From contig NZ_JAGINO010000010.1 of assembly GCF_017876115.1 (NCBI RefSeq), positions 143,114 through 207,113 on the forward strand: a DNA stretch of 64,000 nucleotides. The letters run 5' to 3'. A model generated the notes under the pieces. It saw only the letters and a program-made list of their open reading frames with translations, had not been told where the DNA came from and ran no database searches. This DNA is from Azospirillum picis (GTDB lineage Bacteria > Pseudomonadota > Alphaproteobacteria > Azospirillales > Azospirillaceae). Position numbers and translations under genes: made by a program. Below are positions 34,896 to 42,960 of this stretch, in pieces; position 1 is the first letter of the stretch, and every line of letters begins with the position of its first letter.

Positions 34896-35279
34896 ATGAG
34901 GGTGAGCCTGGGTGCCGATCTCGACCGCTTGACCGAGCGTGTGATCGGTGCCGCCTTCGCGGTTCATACCGCGTTGGGACACGGGTTTGCAGAGCAGGTC
35001 TATAAGAAGGCACTGCTTCGTGAGTTGTCCGATGCCGGCTTGGCGGCGGCGACCGAAGTGCCTTTCAGGGTGCTTTACAAAGGCGATGCGGTCGGCAGCT
35101 ATTTTGCCGACCTCGTCGTCGAGCGACGGGTAATCGTGGAACTGAAGAGCTGTGAAACGCTTATTCAAGCCCACAGCCGCCGAGCTCTGAATTGTCTGCG
35201 CGTCAGCGGACCACCGGCTGGGCTCCTGTTCAACTTCGCCGGACCTGGCCTGACGGTCAAACGGGTACTGACGCATTAG
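34896..35279 (+). CDS. GxxExxY protein (PD-(D/E)XK nuclease-like)
   Basis: 127 residues. The naming motif is GFAEQVY (30-36). A nuclease-like core follows: Asp72 in YFADLVV, then ELK at 82-84, the D...ExK pattern of the PD-(D/E)XK superfamily, and a Gln in LIQAHSRRALNCL. These are seen; nuclease activity is inference. The ATG at 34896 lies in the last ACGGAT unit of the left repeat, and the stop at 35279 abuts the right repeat, so gene and repeats form one compact unit. Composition is less GC-biased than neighbours. The family is widespread, of unproven function, and often found in such repeat-bounded settings. Confidence 0.85.
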   Translation: MRVSLGADLDRLTERVIGAAFAVHTALGHGFAEQVYKKALLRELSDAGLAAATEVPFRVLYKGDAVGSYFADLVVERRVIVELKSCETLIQAHSRRALNCLRVSGPPAGLLFNFAGPGLTVKRVLTH

Positions 35280-35311
35280 AAAATCCGTGTCTAAATCCGT
35301 GAAATCCGTGT
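35280..35311 (-). repeat. Right terminal inverted repeat of the cassette
   Basis: ATCCGT (the complement of ACGGAT) occurs at 35283, 35295 and 35304, spacing 12 and 9, the mirror image of the left end. It starts one base after the stop codon of the GxxExxY gene. Confidence 0.85.
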
Positions 35312-35361
35312 CAGTCTTGCCCAACGCGCCTTAACTTTCCCAAGAACAAAGACGCCCAGCG

Positions 35362-37233
35362 ATGACCACCCAGAACGACACCCCCGTCGAGGCCTTCAAG
35401 CGGTCCACCACCGCCACGGTGCGCGCCATGTCCAGGCGGGCGGAGGTGCAGGTCGGCTTCTCGTCGGATCCGCCGGGGCTCTCCGGCCAGCGGGTGCGGG
35501 TGCCGCTGCCGGCGCGCGACCTCAATCCCGTCGAGGTCGCCAAGCTGCGCGGCGCGGCCGACGCGGTGGCGCTGCGCCTGCGCCACCACGACGCCGCGCT
35601 CCATGCCCACCGCATGCCGCTCGGCGACACCGCGCGCCAAGCCTTCGACGCGCTGGAGCAGGCGCGCTGCGAGGCGCTGGGCAGCCGCCACATGGCCGGC
35701 GTCGCCCACAATCTGGAAGCGGCGCTGGAAGACCGCTACACCCGGCAGGGCTTCGACCGGCTGGAGGACCGCGGCCAGGTGCCGCTGTCGGAAGCCCTCC
35801 GGCTGATGGCGCGCGAGGCGATGACCGGCGCCGCGCCGCCGCCGGCCGCCGCCCACGCGGTCGAGCTGTGGCGCCCCTGGGTCGAGGAGCGGCTGGGCAA
35901 GGACATGCGCGGGCTGGCCGGTTTCGCCGACGACCAGGACGCCTACGCCAAGGCGGTGCGCCGGCTGCTGGCCGACCTCGACATGGAGGTCGGCCAGGAG
36001 GCCGACCAGGAAGAGGAGGAGGACCAGCAGACCCAGTCCTCCGAGGACGAGGATTCGTCCCAGAACGGCCAGACCCGCGGCCAGGACGAGGACCAGTCGG
36101 ACTCCGAGCCCATGGCGTCGTCGGAGATGCAGGACTCCTCGGAGGCCGGCGAGGCGGCCGAGGAGGGGGCCGGCGAGGAAGGCGACATGGAGATGGGCGA
36201 GGGCGAAGGGGCGGAGGAGCCCGCCGGCCCCGGCCAGCCCTGGCGCAACGACGCCAGCCGCCGCAACGAGCCCGATCCGAACGCCTACAAGGCCTTCACC
36301 ACGCAGTTCGACGAGGTGGTGGATGCGGCCGACCTGTGCGACCCGGCGGAACTTGAGCGGCTGCGCCACCTGCTCGACCAGCAGCTCCAGCACCTGCAGG
36401 GTGTGATCTCCAAGCTGGCCAACCGGCTGCAGCGCCGGCTGATGGCCAAGCAGCAGCGCTCCTGGAGCTTCGACCTGGAAGAGGGGATCCTCGACGCGGC
36501 GAGGCTGGCGCGCGTCGTCGCCAACCCGGTTCTGCCGCTGTCCTTCAAGAAGGAGAAGGAAACCGATTTCCGGGACACGGTGGTGTCGCTGCTGATCGAC
36601 AATTCCGGCTCCATGCGCGGCCGTCCGATCTCCATCGCCGCGATGAGCGCCGACATCCTGGCGCGCACGCTGGAACGCTGCGCGGTGAAGGTCGAGGTGC
36701 TGGGCTTCACCACCCGCGCCTGGAAGGGCGGGCAAGCCCGCGAGTCCTGGGTCGCCGCCGGGAAGCCGGCGCATCCCGGCCGGCTGAACGACCTGCGCCA
36801 CATCGTCTACAAGGCCGCCGACATGCCGTGGCGCCGCGCCCGCAAGAATCTCGGGCTGATGCTGCGCGAGGGCATCCTGAAGGAGAACATCGACGGCGAG
36901 GCGCTGCAGTGGGCGCACAACCGGCTGCTCGGCCGCTCGGAACAGCGCCGCATCCTGATGGTGATCTCCGACGGCGCGCCGGTCGATGACTCGACGCTGT
37001 CGGTCAATGCCGGCAACTACCTGGAGCGTCATCTGCGGCAGGTGATCGAGCAGATCGAGACCCGGTCGCCGGTGGAACTGGTGGCGATCGGCATCGGGCA
37101 CGACGTCACCCGCTACTACCGGCGCGCGGTCACCATCGTCGATGCCGAGCAGCTCGGCGGCACCATGATGAACAAGCTGGCCGAGCTGTTCGACGAGGAC
37201 GACCGCCGCGGCGGCCGCCGCGGATGGCGATGA
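35362..37233 (+). CDS. cobT: Aerobic cobaltochelatase subunit CobT
   Basis: 623 residues. The N-terminal part (to about 215) is the CobT-specific domain; a Glu/Asp-rich stretch (about 215-290) is typical; the C-terminal half is a von Willebrand A domain with the MIDAS motif in [13 protein letters not shown] (near 411-423) and later [11 protein letters not shown]. It forms the chelatase chaperone ring with CobS. It should be cotranscribed with cobS, but here the cassette and a hairpin separate them; whether it has its own promoter (35312-35361) is unclear. Confidence 0.95.
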   Translation: MTTQNDTPVEAFKRSTTATVRAMSRRAEVQVGFSSDPPGLSGQRVRVPLPARDLNPVEVAKLRGAADAVALRLRHHDAALHAHRMPLGDTARQAFDALEQARCEALGSRHMAGVAHNLEAALEDRYTRQGFDRLEDRGQVPLSEALRLMAREAMTGAAPPPAAAHAVELWRPWVEERLGKDMRGLAGFADDQDAYAKAVRRLLADLDMEVGQEADQEEEEDQQTQSSEDEDSSQNGQTRGQDEDQSDSEPMASSEMQDSSEAGEAAEEGAGEEGDMEMGEGEGAEEPAGPGQPWRNDASRRNEPDPNAYKAFTTQFDEVVDAADLCDPAELERLRHLLDQQLQHLQGVISKLANRLQRRLMAKQQRSWSFDLEEGILDAARLARVVANPVLPLSFKKEKETDFRDTVVSLLIDNSGSMRGRPISIAAMSADILARTLERCAVKVEVLGFTTRAWKGGQARESWVAAGKPAHPGRLNDLRHIVYKAADMPWRRARKNLGLMLREGILKENIDGEALQWAHNRLLGRSEQRRILMVISDGAPVDDSTLSVNAGNYLERHLRQVIEQIETRSPVELVAIGIGHDVTRYYRRAVTIVDAEQLGGTMMNKLAELFDEDDRRGGRRGWR

Positions 37234-37293
37234 GGTAAGGATACGGGCGAGGGTGTCTGAAGCCTTGTCAGTGACTTAGCGGAAAATCACCTC

Positions 37294-37327
37294 TGACGCC
37301 TGCCGGTATCCTTACCGGCAGGCGTCA
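37294..37327. terminator. Perfect 15-bp bidirectional terminator hairpin
   Basis: TGACGCCTGCCGGTA (37294-37308) and TACCGGCAGGCGTCA (37313-37327) pair perfectly around TCCT. It lies between convergent cobT and the cyclase gene, whose stop codon is inside the right arm. On the minus strand, GAGGTGATTTTCC follows, giving a short U-run; on the plus strand the U-run is poor. Confidence 0.65.
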
Positions 37328-39484
37328 TATCGTCGTTGATCCGGCGCCGGTGGCGGCTTCCGCCGCAGTTCCGGCGGCAGCGCTTCCCGCGGCGGGGCGG
37401 CCTGCAACCCCCCCGGCCGCCTCGGGCGGCGTCATCGTGACGGGAAGCGTCGGCTTTACCGCCGGAGCGGCGGCGGCCTTCGCCGCGTCCTTGCGTTCGT
37501 CCTCCGGAACCAGGCGCCACAGCTCGGTGGTGCCGGTGCGGCCGCGCAGCGACCGGCCGCCCTGCCGCACCATCGGGGCGGCGTCCTTGCCCCTGGTCGC
37601 CGTGACGCCGCTGGTCAGCACGATCACCTCGGCGTCGCCCTGGAGCGCCGCCGACAGCTCCTCGATGCGGGCGGCGACATTCACCGTGTCGCCGACGATG
37701 GTGTAGTTCATCCGGCTGTCGGAGCCGATGTTGCCGACCACGACGGGACCGCTGTGCAGCCCGATGCCGACGCGGATCGGCGCCCGCCCCTCGGCGACGC
37801 GGCGGCGGTTGTCGGCGCGGATGGCGTGGTGGATGGCATGGGCGGCGCGCAGCCCGCGGGTGGCATGGTCCTCCTGCGCCTCTGGTGCTCCCCAGAAGGC
37901 CATCAGGGAATCGCCGATGAACTTGTCCACGGTGCCGCCCTCCGCCTCGATGCAGGCGGCGAGCAGGGTGAAATGCTCGTTCAGCAGGGTGGCGGTGTCG
38001 GCTGCCGCCATATGCTCGGCCATGCGGGAGAAGCCGCGGATGTCGGTGAACATCACCGTGACCTCGCGCTGCACCGAGGCGATGCCGCCCTCCATGTTGC
38101 GCTGGCGCATCAGCCGCAGCACCAGCGCTTTCGGCACATAGGTCTCGAACCAGCGCAGGCCGGCGACCATCGCGTTGAAGGCGCTGGCGGCGCGCGCCAT
38201 CTCGCGCAGCCGCGAGTCCGGCAGGTCGGCGATGGCGCGGAACTCGAAGGCGCGGACGCGGTCGGCCGCCTCGGCGAGCCGTGCCACCTGCCGGCTGATC
38301 CGCCGGCCGACCAGCAGCGCCACCCCGACCGACACCAGCAGGATGGCGAAGCCCACGGCGCCGGTGATGTAGAGCCGCCGGATCTCGTTGCCCATCTCGC
38401 CGTCGCGGTAGCCGATGCCGATGGTCCAGTCCTGCTGCCCGTAGCCCGACATCTTGCGCGTCAGGAAGGTGTAGTCGCTGCCCAGCACCCGCACGCTGCG
38501 CCCCTCGACCCGCTTCTTCAGCGACTGCGCCGGCACGCCGCTGGTCCACAGCGAGGCGAGCGCCGGGTCGTCCACCTGGTCGATCCGCGGCAGCGGCGGC
38601 CCGTCATGCTTGTTGGAGAAGTCGAAGCTGCGGCCGACCAGCGCCGGGTGGGCAAGCACGTGGTCGCGGTCGTAGAGGACGAAGGCGTTCAGCCCCTGCT
38701 CGACATACAGCACCGACAGGAAGCGCGAGAGGTCGCCCAGCGACACCCCGACCGCCACCTGGCCCAGATAGCGGCCATCCCGCCGCACCGGCTGGTACAG
38801 GGTGACGAAGCTGTTCTGTGCCTCCTTCAGCCATCGCGGGTCGGCCCAGGCGGCGGCGCTGCGGTTGGGGCCGTCCAGCATCTCCGGCGGGATGTCGCCC
38901 TCGCCCTGCATGTCGACGGCGCCGGAGACCAGTTCGCCGTTGAGGCGGCCGGCGCGCACGCCGGTCAGGTCGGGCCGGACGAAGATGAGGCCGGTGACGT
39001 CCGGCGCCCCGGCCAGCGCGCCGCGCAGCGTATCGGTCATGGCGGCGGTGTCGTCGGTGCGCAGGTCGCCGCGCTCGATCAGGCCGGCGACGAAGCGCGC
39101 CATCTCGCGCGCCGGGTCGAGCTGGTGGCGCACCCGCACCTCGACGCCGGCCAGCGCCAGGTCCGCCTTGTCGTTCAGCAGGGCGAAGGTGTTGGTGCTG
39201 GCACTGACCAGCCCCAGGATCAGCACGCTGGCCACCGCCGCCAGCATCAGCGACCCGAAGCCGGCGACCAGAACCGCGGCGATCGGCAGCCGCAGGCGCC
39301 GGCGTCCGGCCAGCCTGGACGCGAGCCTGACCGCGGCCCATCCGCCCATCCGCCCGCCGGTTCTAGCACCGCTCCTTCCGCCTGCCTTCCCGCCCGTCCT
39401 CGCATCCTCCCTCGCGCCCGCGCCCGGCGTGGCCGGCGGTGCGGAGGGGGACGGCGGCAGGGGCGCTGGCGGGGTGTCGGGCAT
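37325..39484 (-). CDS. Membrane adenylate/guanylate cyclase with Cache sensor and HAMP domain
   Basis: 719 residues. A disordered Pro/Gly/Arg start is followed by TM1 (about 65-90), a large periplasmic double-Cache-like sensor (about 95-385, e.g. LYQPVRRDGRYLGQVAVGVS), TM2 (about 390-412), HAMP, and a class III cyclase domain (about 490-670): VMFTDIRGFSRMAE with a metal Asp, VDKFIGDSLMAFWG with Lys and second Asp, and NYTIVGDTVNVAARIEE with transition-state Asn and Arg. So it should make cAMP from an external signal. The 60-residue tail is Ala-rich. Start at ATG 39484. Confidence 0.9.
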   Translation of the reverse strand: MPDTPPAPLPPSPSAPPATPGAGAREDARTGGKAGGRSGARTGGRMGGWAAVRLASRLAGRRRLRLPIAAVLVAGFGSLMLAAVASVLILGLVSASTNTFALLNDKADLALAGVEVRVRHQLDPAREMARFVAGLIERGDLRTDDTAAMTDTLRGALAGAPDVTGLIFVRPDLTGVRAGRLNGELVSGAVDMQGEGDIPPEMLDGPNRSAAAWADPRWLKEAQNSFVTLYQPVRRDGRYLGQVAVGVSLGDLSRFLSVLYVEQGLNAFVLYDRDHVLAHPALVGRSFDFSNKHDGPPLPRIDQVDDPALASLWTSGVPAQSLKKRVEGRSVRVLGSDYTFLTRKMSGYGQQDWTIGIGYRDGEMGNEIRRLYITGAVGFAILLVSVGVALLVGRRISRQVARLAEAADRVRAFEFRAIADLPDSRLREMARAASAFNAMVAGLRWFETYVPKALVLRLMRQRNMEGGIASVQREVTVMFTDIRGFSRMAEHMAAADTATLLNEHFTLLAACIEAEGGTVDKFIGDSLMAFWGAPEAQEDHATRGLRAAHAIHHAIRADNRRRVAEGRAPIRVGIGLHSGPVVVGNIGSDSRMNYTIVGDTVNVAARIEELSAALQGDAEVIVLTSGVTATRGKDAAPMVRQGGRSLRGRTGTTELWRLVPEDERKDAAKAAAAPAVKPTLPVTMTPPEAAGGVAGRPAAGSAAAGTAAEAATGAGSTTI

Positions 39485-39592
39485 GGGCGGCAGCCTACCC
39501 CGCGCACCCGGCGCGGAGCAACCCGCCGGGGCCATCCTTACGCGGATTTCACAAGGCCAGGACCACGCTGGGCGGCCGCGCGCCGCCCGCCT

Positions 39593-41080
39593 TCAACCGC
39601 CCACGATCAGCTTGACCCGCCGGCCCGGTTCCAAAGGATTGCCCGGCGGGATATTGTTGATGATCCGGAACAATTCCTCGGCATACGTCTCCTGCGGCAT
39701 GCGGCGGACGAAGCCCTCGACGGTGTCGCCGGGCCGTACCGTCACGAGCTGGACCCGGCGGGGCTGGTAGCGTCCGGCCTCCTGTGCCGTCAGGCGATGG
39801 AAGCTCATTGCCGCGGACTTGAAATCGGCATCGTAACGAGCGAGCGTCCCGGCGGGGGCCAGGAAGGTGAAGCGGTAGATGCGTCCGTCCGGCATGCGGA
39901 TCGCCGCCAGGCGTACGTCCGCGCTGCCGCCGTTCGCCTCGCCACGGGTGGTGGCGGTCGCCGCCGGCATGCCGTCGATGGTGACGCGTTCGAGGTTCGA
40001 CAGGGCGGCACCCTTGCCCCAGACCCCGGTCAGGAACGCGGCCGGATCGGTCTGGCCGGCCGCCGAGCCGCCGTCGAAGGCCATCGCGACGCCGTTCGGT
40101 CCCTTGGCGACCACCTGGTCCGCACCGTTCAGCAACGCGTATCCCTGCGGCACGGTGAAGGCGATGCCGAGCTGCGGATGGGCGAAGCTGCGGCCGCGGA
40201 CATAGCCGTTTTCCGGGCTGTCGCCATAGATCATGCCGTCGACCGCGGCCAGGTAGGGATCGCGCGGCCGGGCGCCGCCGGGCGGCAGGCTGCGGGCGAG
40301 GTCGGCGGCGACGCGCACGCGTTCCTCGGTGGCCGGGTGGCTGGCCAGGAAGTCGAAGCCTTCCGAACCCGACCCGGAACCGCCGGCACGCAGGCCCTCG
40401 TACTGGCCGTCGCGCCGCAGCGTCTCCAGGAAGGTCGCCATGGCGAAGGGATCGTAGCCGGCACGCTCCAGCGTCGCCACGCCCAGCCGGTCGGCTTCCA
40501 GCTCCTGCTCGCGCGAATAGCTGGCGACCAGCGCGGTGCCGCCCAACCCGGCGATCTGCGCCAGGGCGTCGCTGCCGAACACCGCGCCGACCCCGGCGGC
40601 GACCAGCCCGGCAATGGTCTCGCGGGTCATGCGCTGGGCGGAATGGTGGGCGGTGACGTGGCCGATCTCATGCGCGAGGACGCCGGCGACCTCGGCCTCG
40701 TCCTGCGCCAGCGCCAGGAGGCCGCGGGTGATGTAGACGTAGCCGCCGGGCAGGGCGAAGGCGTTGACGACATCGCTGTCCAGCACGGTGAAGGTCCAGG
40801 GCTCGTTCGCCAGATCGGTGGTGGCGGCCAGACGGCGGCCGAGCTGGCCGACATAGGCGGTCAGCCGCGGATTCTTCACCTCCCCGCCGAACTGGGCCAG
40901 GATCTTCGGATGCTCCTGCGCCCCCAGTGCCGCATCGCCGCCGCCGAACAGCGTCCCGTCCAGCAGCCCGGCCATGGCGGGGGCGGGGACGGCGAGGACG
41001 GGGGTCGCGGCGAGCCACAGCGCGGCCAACGCGCCGGCGGCCTTGCGGAACGGCTTGCGGATGGGATCGGAGGTCGGCAT
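39593..41080 (-). CDS. Periplasmic M48 zinc metalloprotease (BepA/YfgC-like)
   Basis: 495 residues with a signal peptide (about 1-38, ending near AMAG). The peptidase has LAHEIGHVTAHHSAQR (HExxH, near 138) and the third ligand Glu in QELEADRLG. The remaining half (about 260-495) includes a conserved beta-rich region and ends in RVQLVTVRPGDTVEGFVRRM and RIINNIPPGNPLEPGRRVKL, which resembles a LysM or LysM-like envelope-binding end. BepA-like proteases survey outer-membrane protein assembly. An SNase gene is divergent 53 bp away. Confidence 0.88.
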   Translation of the reverse strand: MPTSDPIRKPFRKAAGALAALWLAATPVLAVPAPAMAGLLDGTLFGGGDAALGAQEHPKILAQFGGEVKNPRLTAYVGQLGRRLAATTDLANEPWTFTVLDSDVVNAFALPGGYVYITRGLLALAQDEAEVAGVLAHEIGHVTAHHSAQRMTRETIAGLVAAGVGAVFGSDALAQIAGLGGTALVASYSREQELEADRLGVATLERAGYDPFAMATFLETLRRDGQYEGLRAGGSGSGSEGFDFLASHPATEERVRVAADLARSLPPGGARPRDPYLAAVDGMIYGDSPENGYVRGRSFAHPQLGIAFTVPQGYALLNGADQVVAKGPNGVAMAFDGGSAAGQTDPAAFLTGVWGKGAALSNLERVTIDGMPAATATTRGEANGGSADVRLAAIRMPDGRIYRFTFLAPAGTLARYDADFKSAAMSFHRLTAQEAGRYQPRRVQLVTVRPGDTVEGFVRRMPQETYAEELFRIINNIPPGNPLEPGRRVKLIVGG

Positions 41081-41133
41081 ATCGGACAGAACCCCGCCCG
41101 GCGGCGGATGTTCCGCAACCTTGGCAGTTTCCG

Positions 41134-42069
41134 ATGCGCCCCGCCCGTTTCCCGTACCCGCGCGTGCCGGACCTTATGCCGGCCTTGGTCCTGCTGGCCG
41201 GGCTTCTGCTGGCGGGCGCCGTCCGGGCGGATGCCCTGCGGGTGACCGCTGTGCTCGACGGCGACACGCTGGAACTGGAGGACGGCCGGCAGGTCCGCCT
41301 CGCCGGCATCGAGGCGGCGAAGCCGCCGCGCGGCGCCGACCCGCGCGACGGGCGGGTCTGGCCACTGGCCGAGGCCGCCAGGGCGATGCTGGCCCAGTTG
41401 GCGCTCGGCCGCCCGGTCGTCGTCCATGGTCCGGCGCCGACGGACCGCCATGGCCGGCTGCTCGCCCATCTGGTGCGCGACGACGGGTTGTGGCTGCAGT
41501 CGGCGCTGGTCGCCCGCGGGCTCGCCCGCGTCCATACCCGTCCCGACGCCAGCGCCTACGCCGCCGAGTTGCTGGCGGAAGAGACGGCGGCACGGGACGC
41601 CGGCCGCGGGCTGTGGCGGAGCCGGGTCTATGCGCTGCGCGATGCCGGCGACCCGGCTGGCCTTGCCCGCGACCGCGACAGCTTCCAGGTCGTCGAAGGG
41701 GTAGTGCTGCGCGTGTCGAAGGGCCGCGGCGAGAGCTATCTCGACTTCGGCGAGGACTGGCGCAGCGACGTCACCGTCCATATCGGCCGGGCGGCGATGC
41801 GGGACCTCGTCCGGGCCGGCATCGACCCGCTGTCCTACGAAGGGCGGCGCGTGCGCGTGCGGGGCTGGATCCTGCTGCGCAACGGCCCCATGATCGAGAT
41901 CACCCATCCCGCCCAGATCGAGCGGCTGGAGCGCGAGCCGCCGCCCGCCGCCGGTCCTTCCCCGTGGCCCGGCCCCGCCGCCGGCCCCGCTGCCGACGCC
42001 GACGGCGAGGACGCCGATCCCGGGGATGAGCTTCGGGACGGGGACGCAACCGAGGATCCGGACGGATGA
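41134..42069 (+). CDS. Exported thermonuclease-family (SNase-like) protein
   Basis: 311 residues with an N-terminal export segment (MPALVLLAGLLLAGAVRA). The SNase-like domain (about 32-160) has AVLDGDTLELEDGRQVRLAG, including DGDT, then PTDRHGRLLAHLV and LVARGLARVHTR. A second OB-like part (about 185-270) contains LRVSKGRGESYLDFGEDWRS. The tail is Asp/Glu/Pro-rich. It stops within the cytochrome gene start (ATGA at 42066). Nuclease activity is family inference. Confidence 0.8.
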   Translation: MRPARFPYPRVPDLMPALVLLAGLLLAGAVRADALRVTAVLDGDTLELEDGRQVRLAGIEAAKPPRGADPRDGRVWPLAEAARAMLAQLALGRPVVVHGPAPTDRHGRLLAHLVRDDGLWLQSALVARGLARVHTRPDASAYAAELLAEETAARDAGRGLWRSRVYALRDAGDPAGLARDRDSFQVVEGVVLRVSKGRGESYLDFGEDWRSDVTVHIGRAAMRDLVRAGIDPLSYEGRRVRVRGWILLRNGPMIEITHPAQIERLEREPPPAAGPSPWPGPAAGPAADADGEDADPGDELRDGDATEDPDG

Positions 42070-42938
42070 GACTGCGCCCGACCACGCCCCTCCTCGCCGC
42101 CATCGCGCTGCTGCCGGTCCTGGTCGTGTTGGCCCTGCTGTCACCGGCGGCGACGCAGCCCGCGGTGGCCGGAGGCCCCGAACTGACCATCGTCGCCGCC
42201 GGGGCGGAGCGCCGCTTCGACCGCGACGCGCTGCTGGCGCGACCGGACGCGGTGACCGTCGACATCCCCGCCGACGTCTCCTACGGCGGGCCGATGCGCT
42301 ACCGCGCGGTGCCGCTGGCGAGCCTCCTCGGCGTCGGGGAGTTCGCGCCCGGCAGCGTGCTGGAGGGGGTGGCGTCCGACGGCTTCACCGCCCAGCTTCC
42401 GCCGGACCTCTGCCTGCGCACCGGCCCGGACGGTGCGGTCGCCTTCCTGGCGGTGGAGCCGCCGGACCGGCCCTGGCCGGCGCTGCCGGGCAAGCAGGTG
42501 TCGGCCGGGCCCTTCTACCTGGTGTGGGTGAGGCCCGAGGCGTCGGGCGTGCGCAGCGAGCAGTGGCCCTACCAGCTCACCCGCATCGTCAGTTCCGACG
42601 ATCCGCTGACGCGCTGGCCGCAGCTCGCGGTGGACGCCGGACTGGCCGCGGAGTCGCCGGCCCGCGCCGGGCAGGCGGTCTTCATCACCCAATGCATGGC
42701 CTGCCACACGCTGAACGGCGCCGGCAGCGCCACGATGGGTCCCGACCTGAACCGGCCGATGAACCCGACGGACTATCTGACCCCCGACGGCCTGAAGCGG
42801 CTGGTCCGTGACCCGCGCGCCGTCCGCACCTGGCCCGGCCAGCAGATGCCGGGGTTCGATCCCTCGATGCTGAGCGACGCCGACCTGGAGCGGGTCATCG
42901 CCTATCTCGGCCACATGGCCGGACGGAAGCAGCCGTGA
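42066..42938 (+). CDS. c-type cytochrome with an N-terminal molybdopterin-like domain
   Basis: 290 residues, exported (hydrophobic segment 12-30). The N-terminal part (about 40-190) resembles the beta-rich domain of YedY-type oxidoreductases, with RRFDRDALLARPDAVTVDIP and MRYRAVPLASLL; no cofactor site is certain. The C-terminal part is a cytochrome c: CMACHTLNG (heme CxxCH, near 217) and distal Met in GQQMPGF. It starts in the stop of the nuclease gene, so the two are co-translated. Electron-transfer partner unknown. Confidence 0.78.
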   Translation: MRLRPTTPLLAAIALLPVLVVLALLSPAATQPAVAGGPELTIVAAGAERRFDRDALLARPDAVTVDIPADVSYGGPMRYRAVPLASLLGVGEFAPGSVLEGVASDGFTAQLPPDLCLRTGPDGAVAFLAVEPPDRPWPALPGKQVSAGPFYLVWVRPEASGVRSEQWPYQLTRIVSSDDPLTRWPQLAVDAGLAAESPARAGQAVFITQCMACHTLNGAGSATMGPDLNRPMNPTDYLTPDGLKRLVRDPRAVRTWPGQQMPGFDPSMLSDADLERVIAYLGHMAGRKQP

Positions 42939-42960
42939 GGCTGCGGTCCGCCCGGCGCCG

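Larger units (their letters stand above)
34860..35311. mobile_element. 452-bp cassette with terminal inverted repeats, inserted between cobS and cobT
   Basis: The cassette has a 32-bp left end (34860-34891) and right end (35280-35311) that are reverse complements at 30 of 32 positions; adding five flanking bases gives 34 of 37. Each end is itself built of ACGGAT units spaced 9 and 12 bp, as in ACGGATTTCACGGATT. The left end has a fourth ACGGAT (34892-34897) that overlaps the start codon of the only gene. No target duplication is obvious. The inside is visibly richer in A/T at third codon positions than cobS or cobT. No transposase is encoded, so mobility is inferred from structure and from the broken cobS-cobT pair. 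Confidence 0.65.

Noticed and set aside
37294..37327. Perfect 15-bp inverted repeat considered as a recombination or attachment site
   Set aside because: Its place between convergent genes, a tetraloop-size spacer and a U-run on one side fit a terminator better; there is no flanking integrase.
39537..39552. A single ACGCGGATTTCAC resembling the cassette repeat unit
   Set aside because: It has 12 of 13 bases like the GxxExxY cassette ends but is one isolated copy without a mirrored partner, so chance is likely.
37754..41245. Long plus-strand frame opposite the cyclase and M48 protease
   Set aside because: Low-complexity, without motifs; the opposite strand has complete catalytic signatures.
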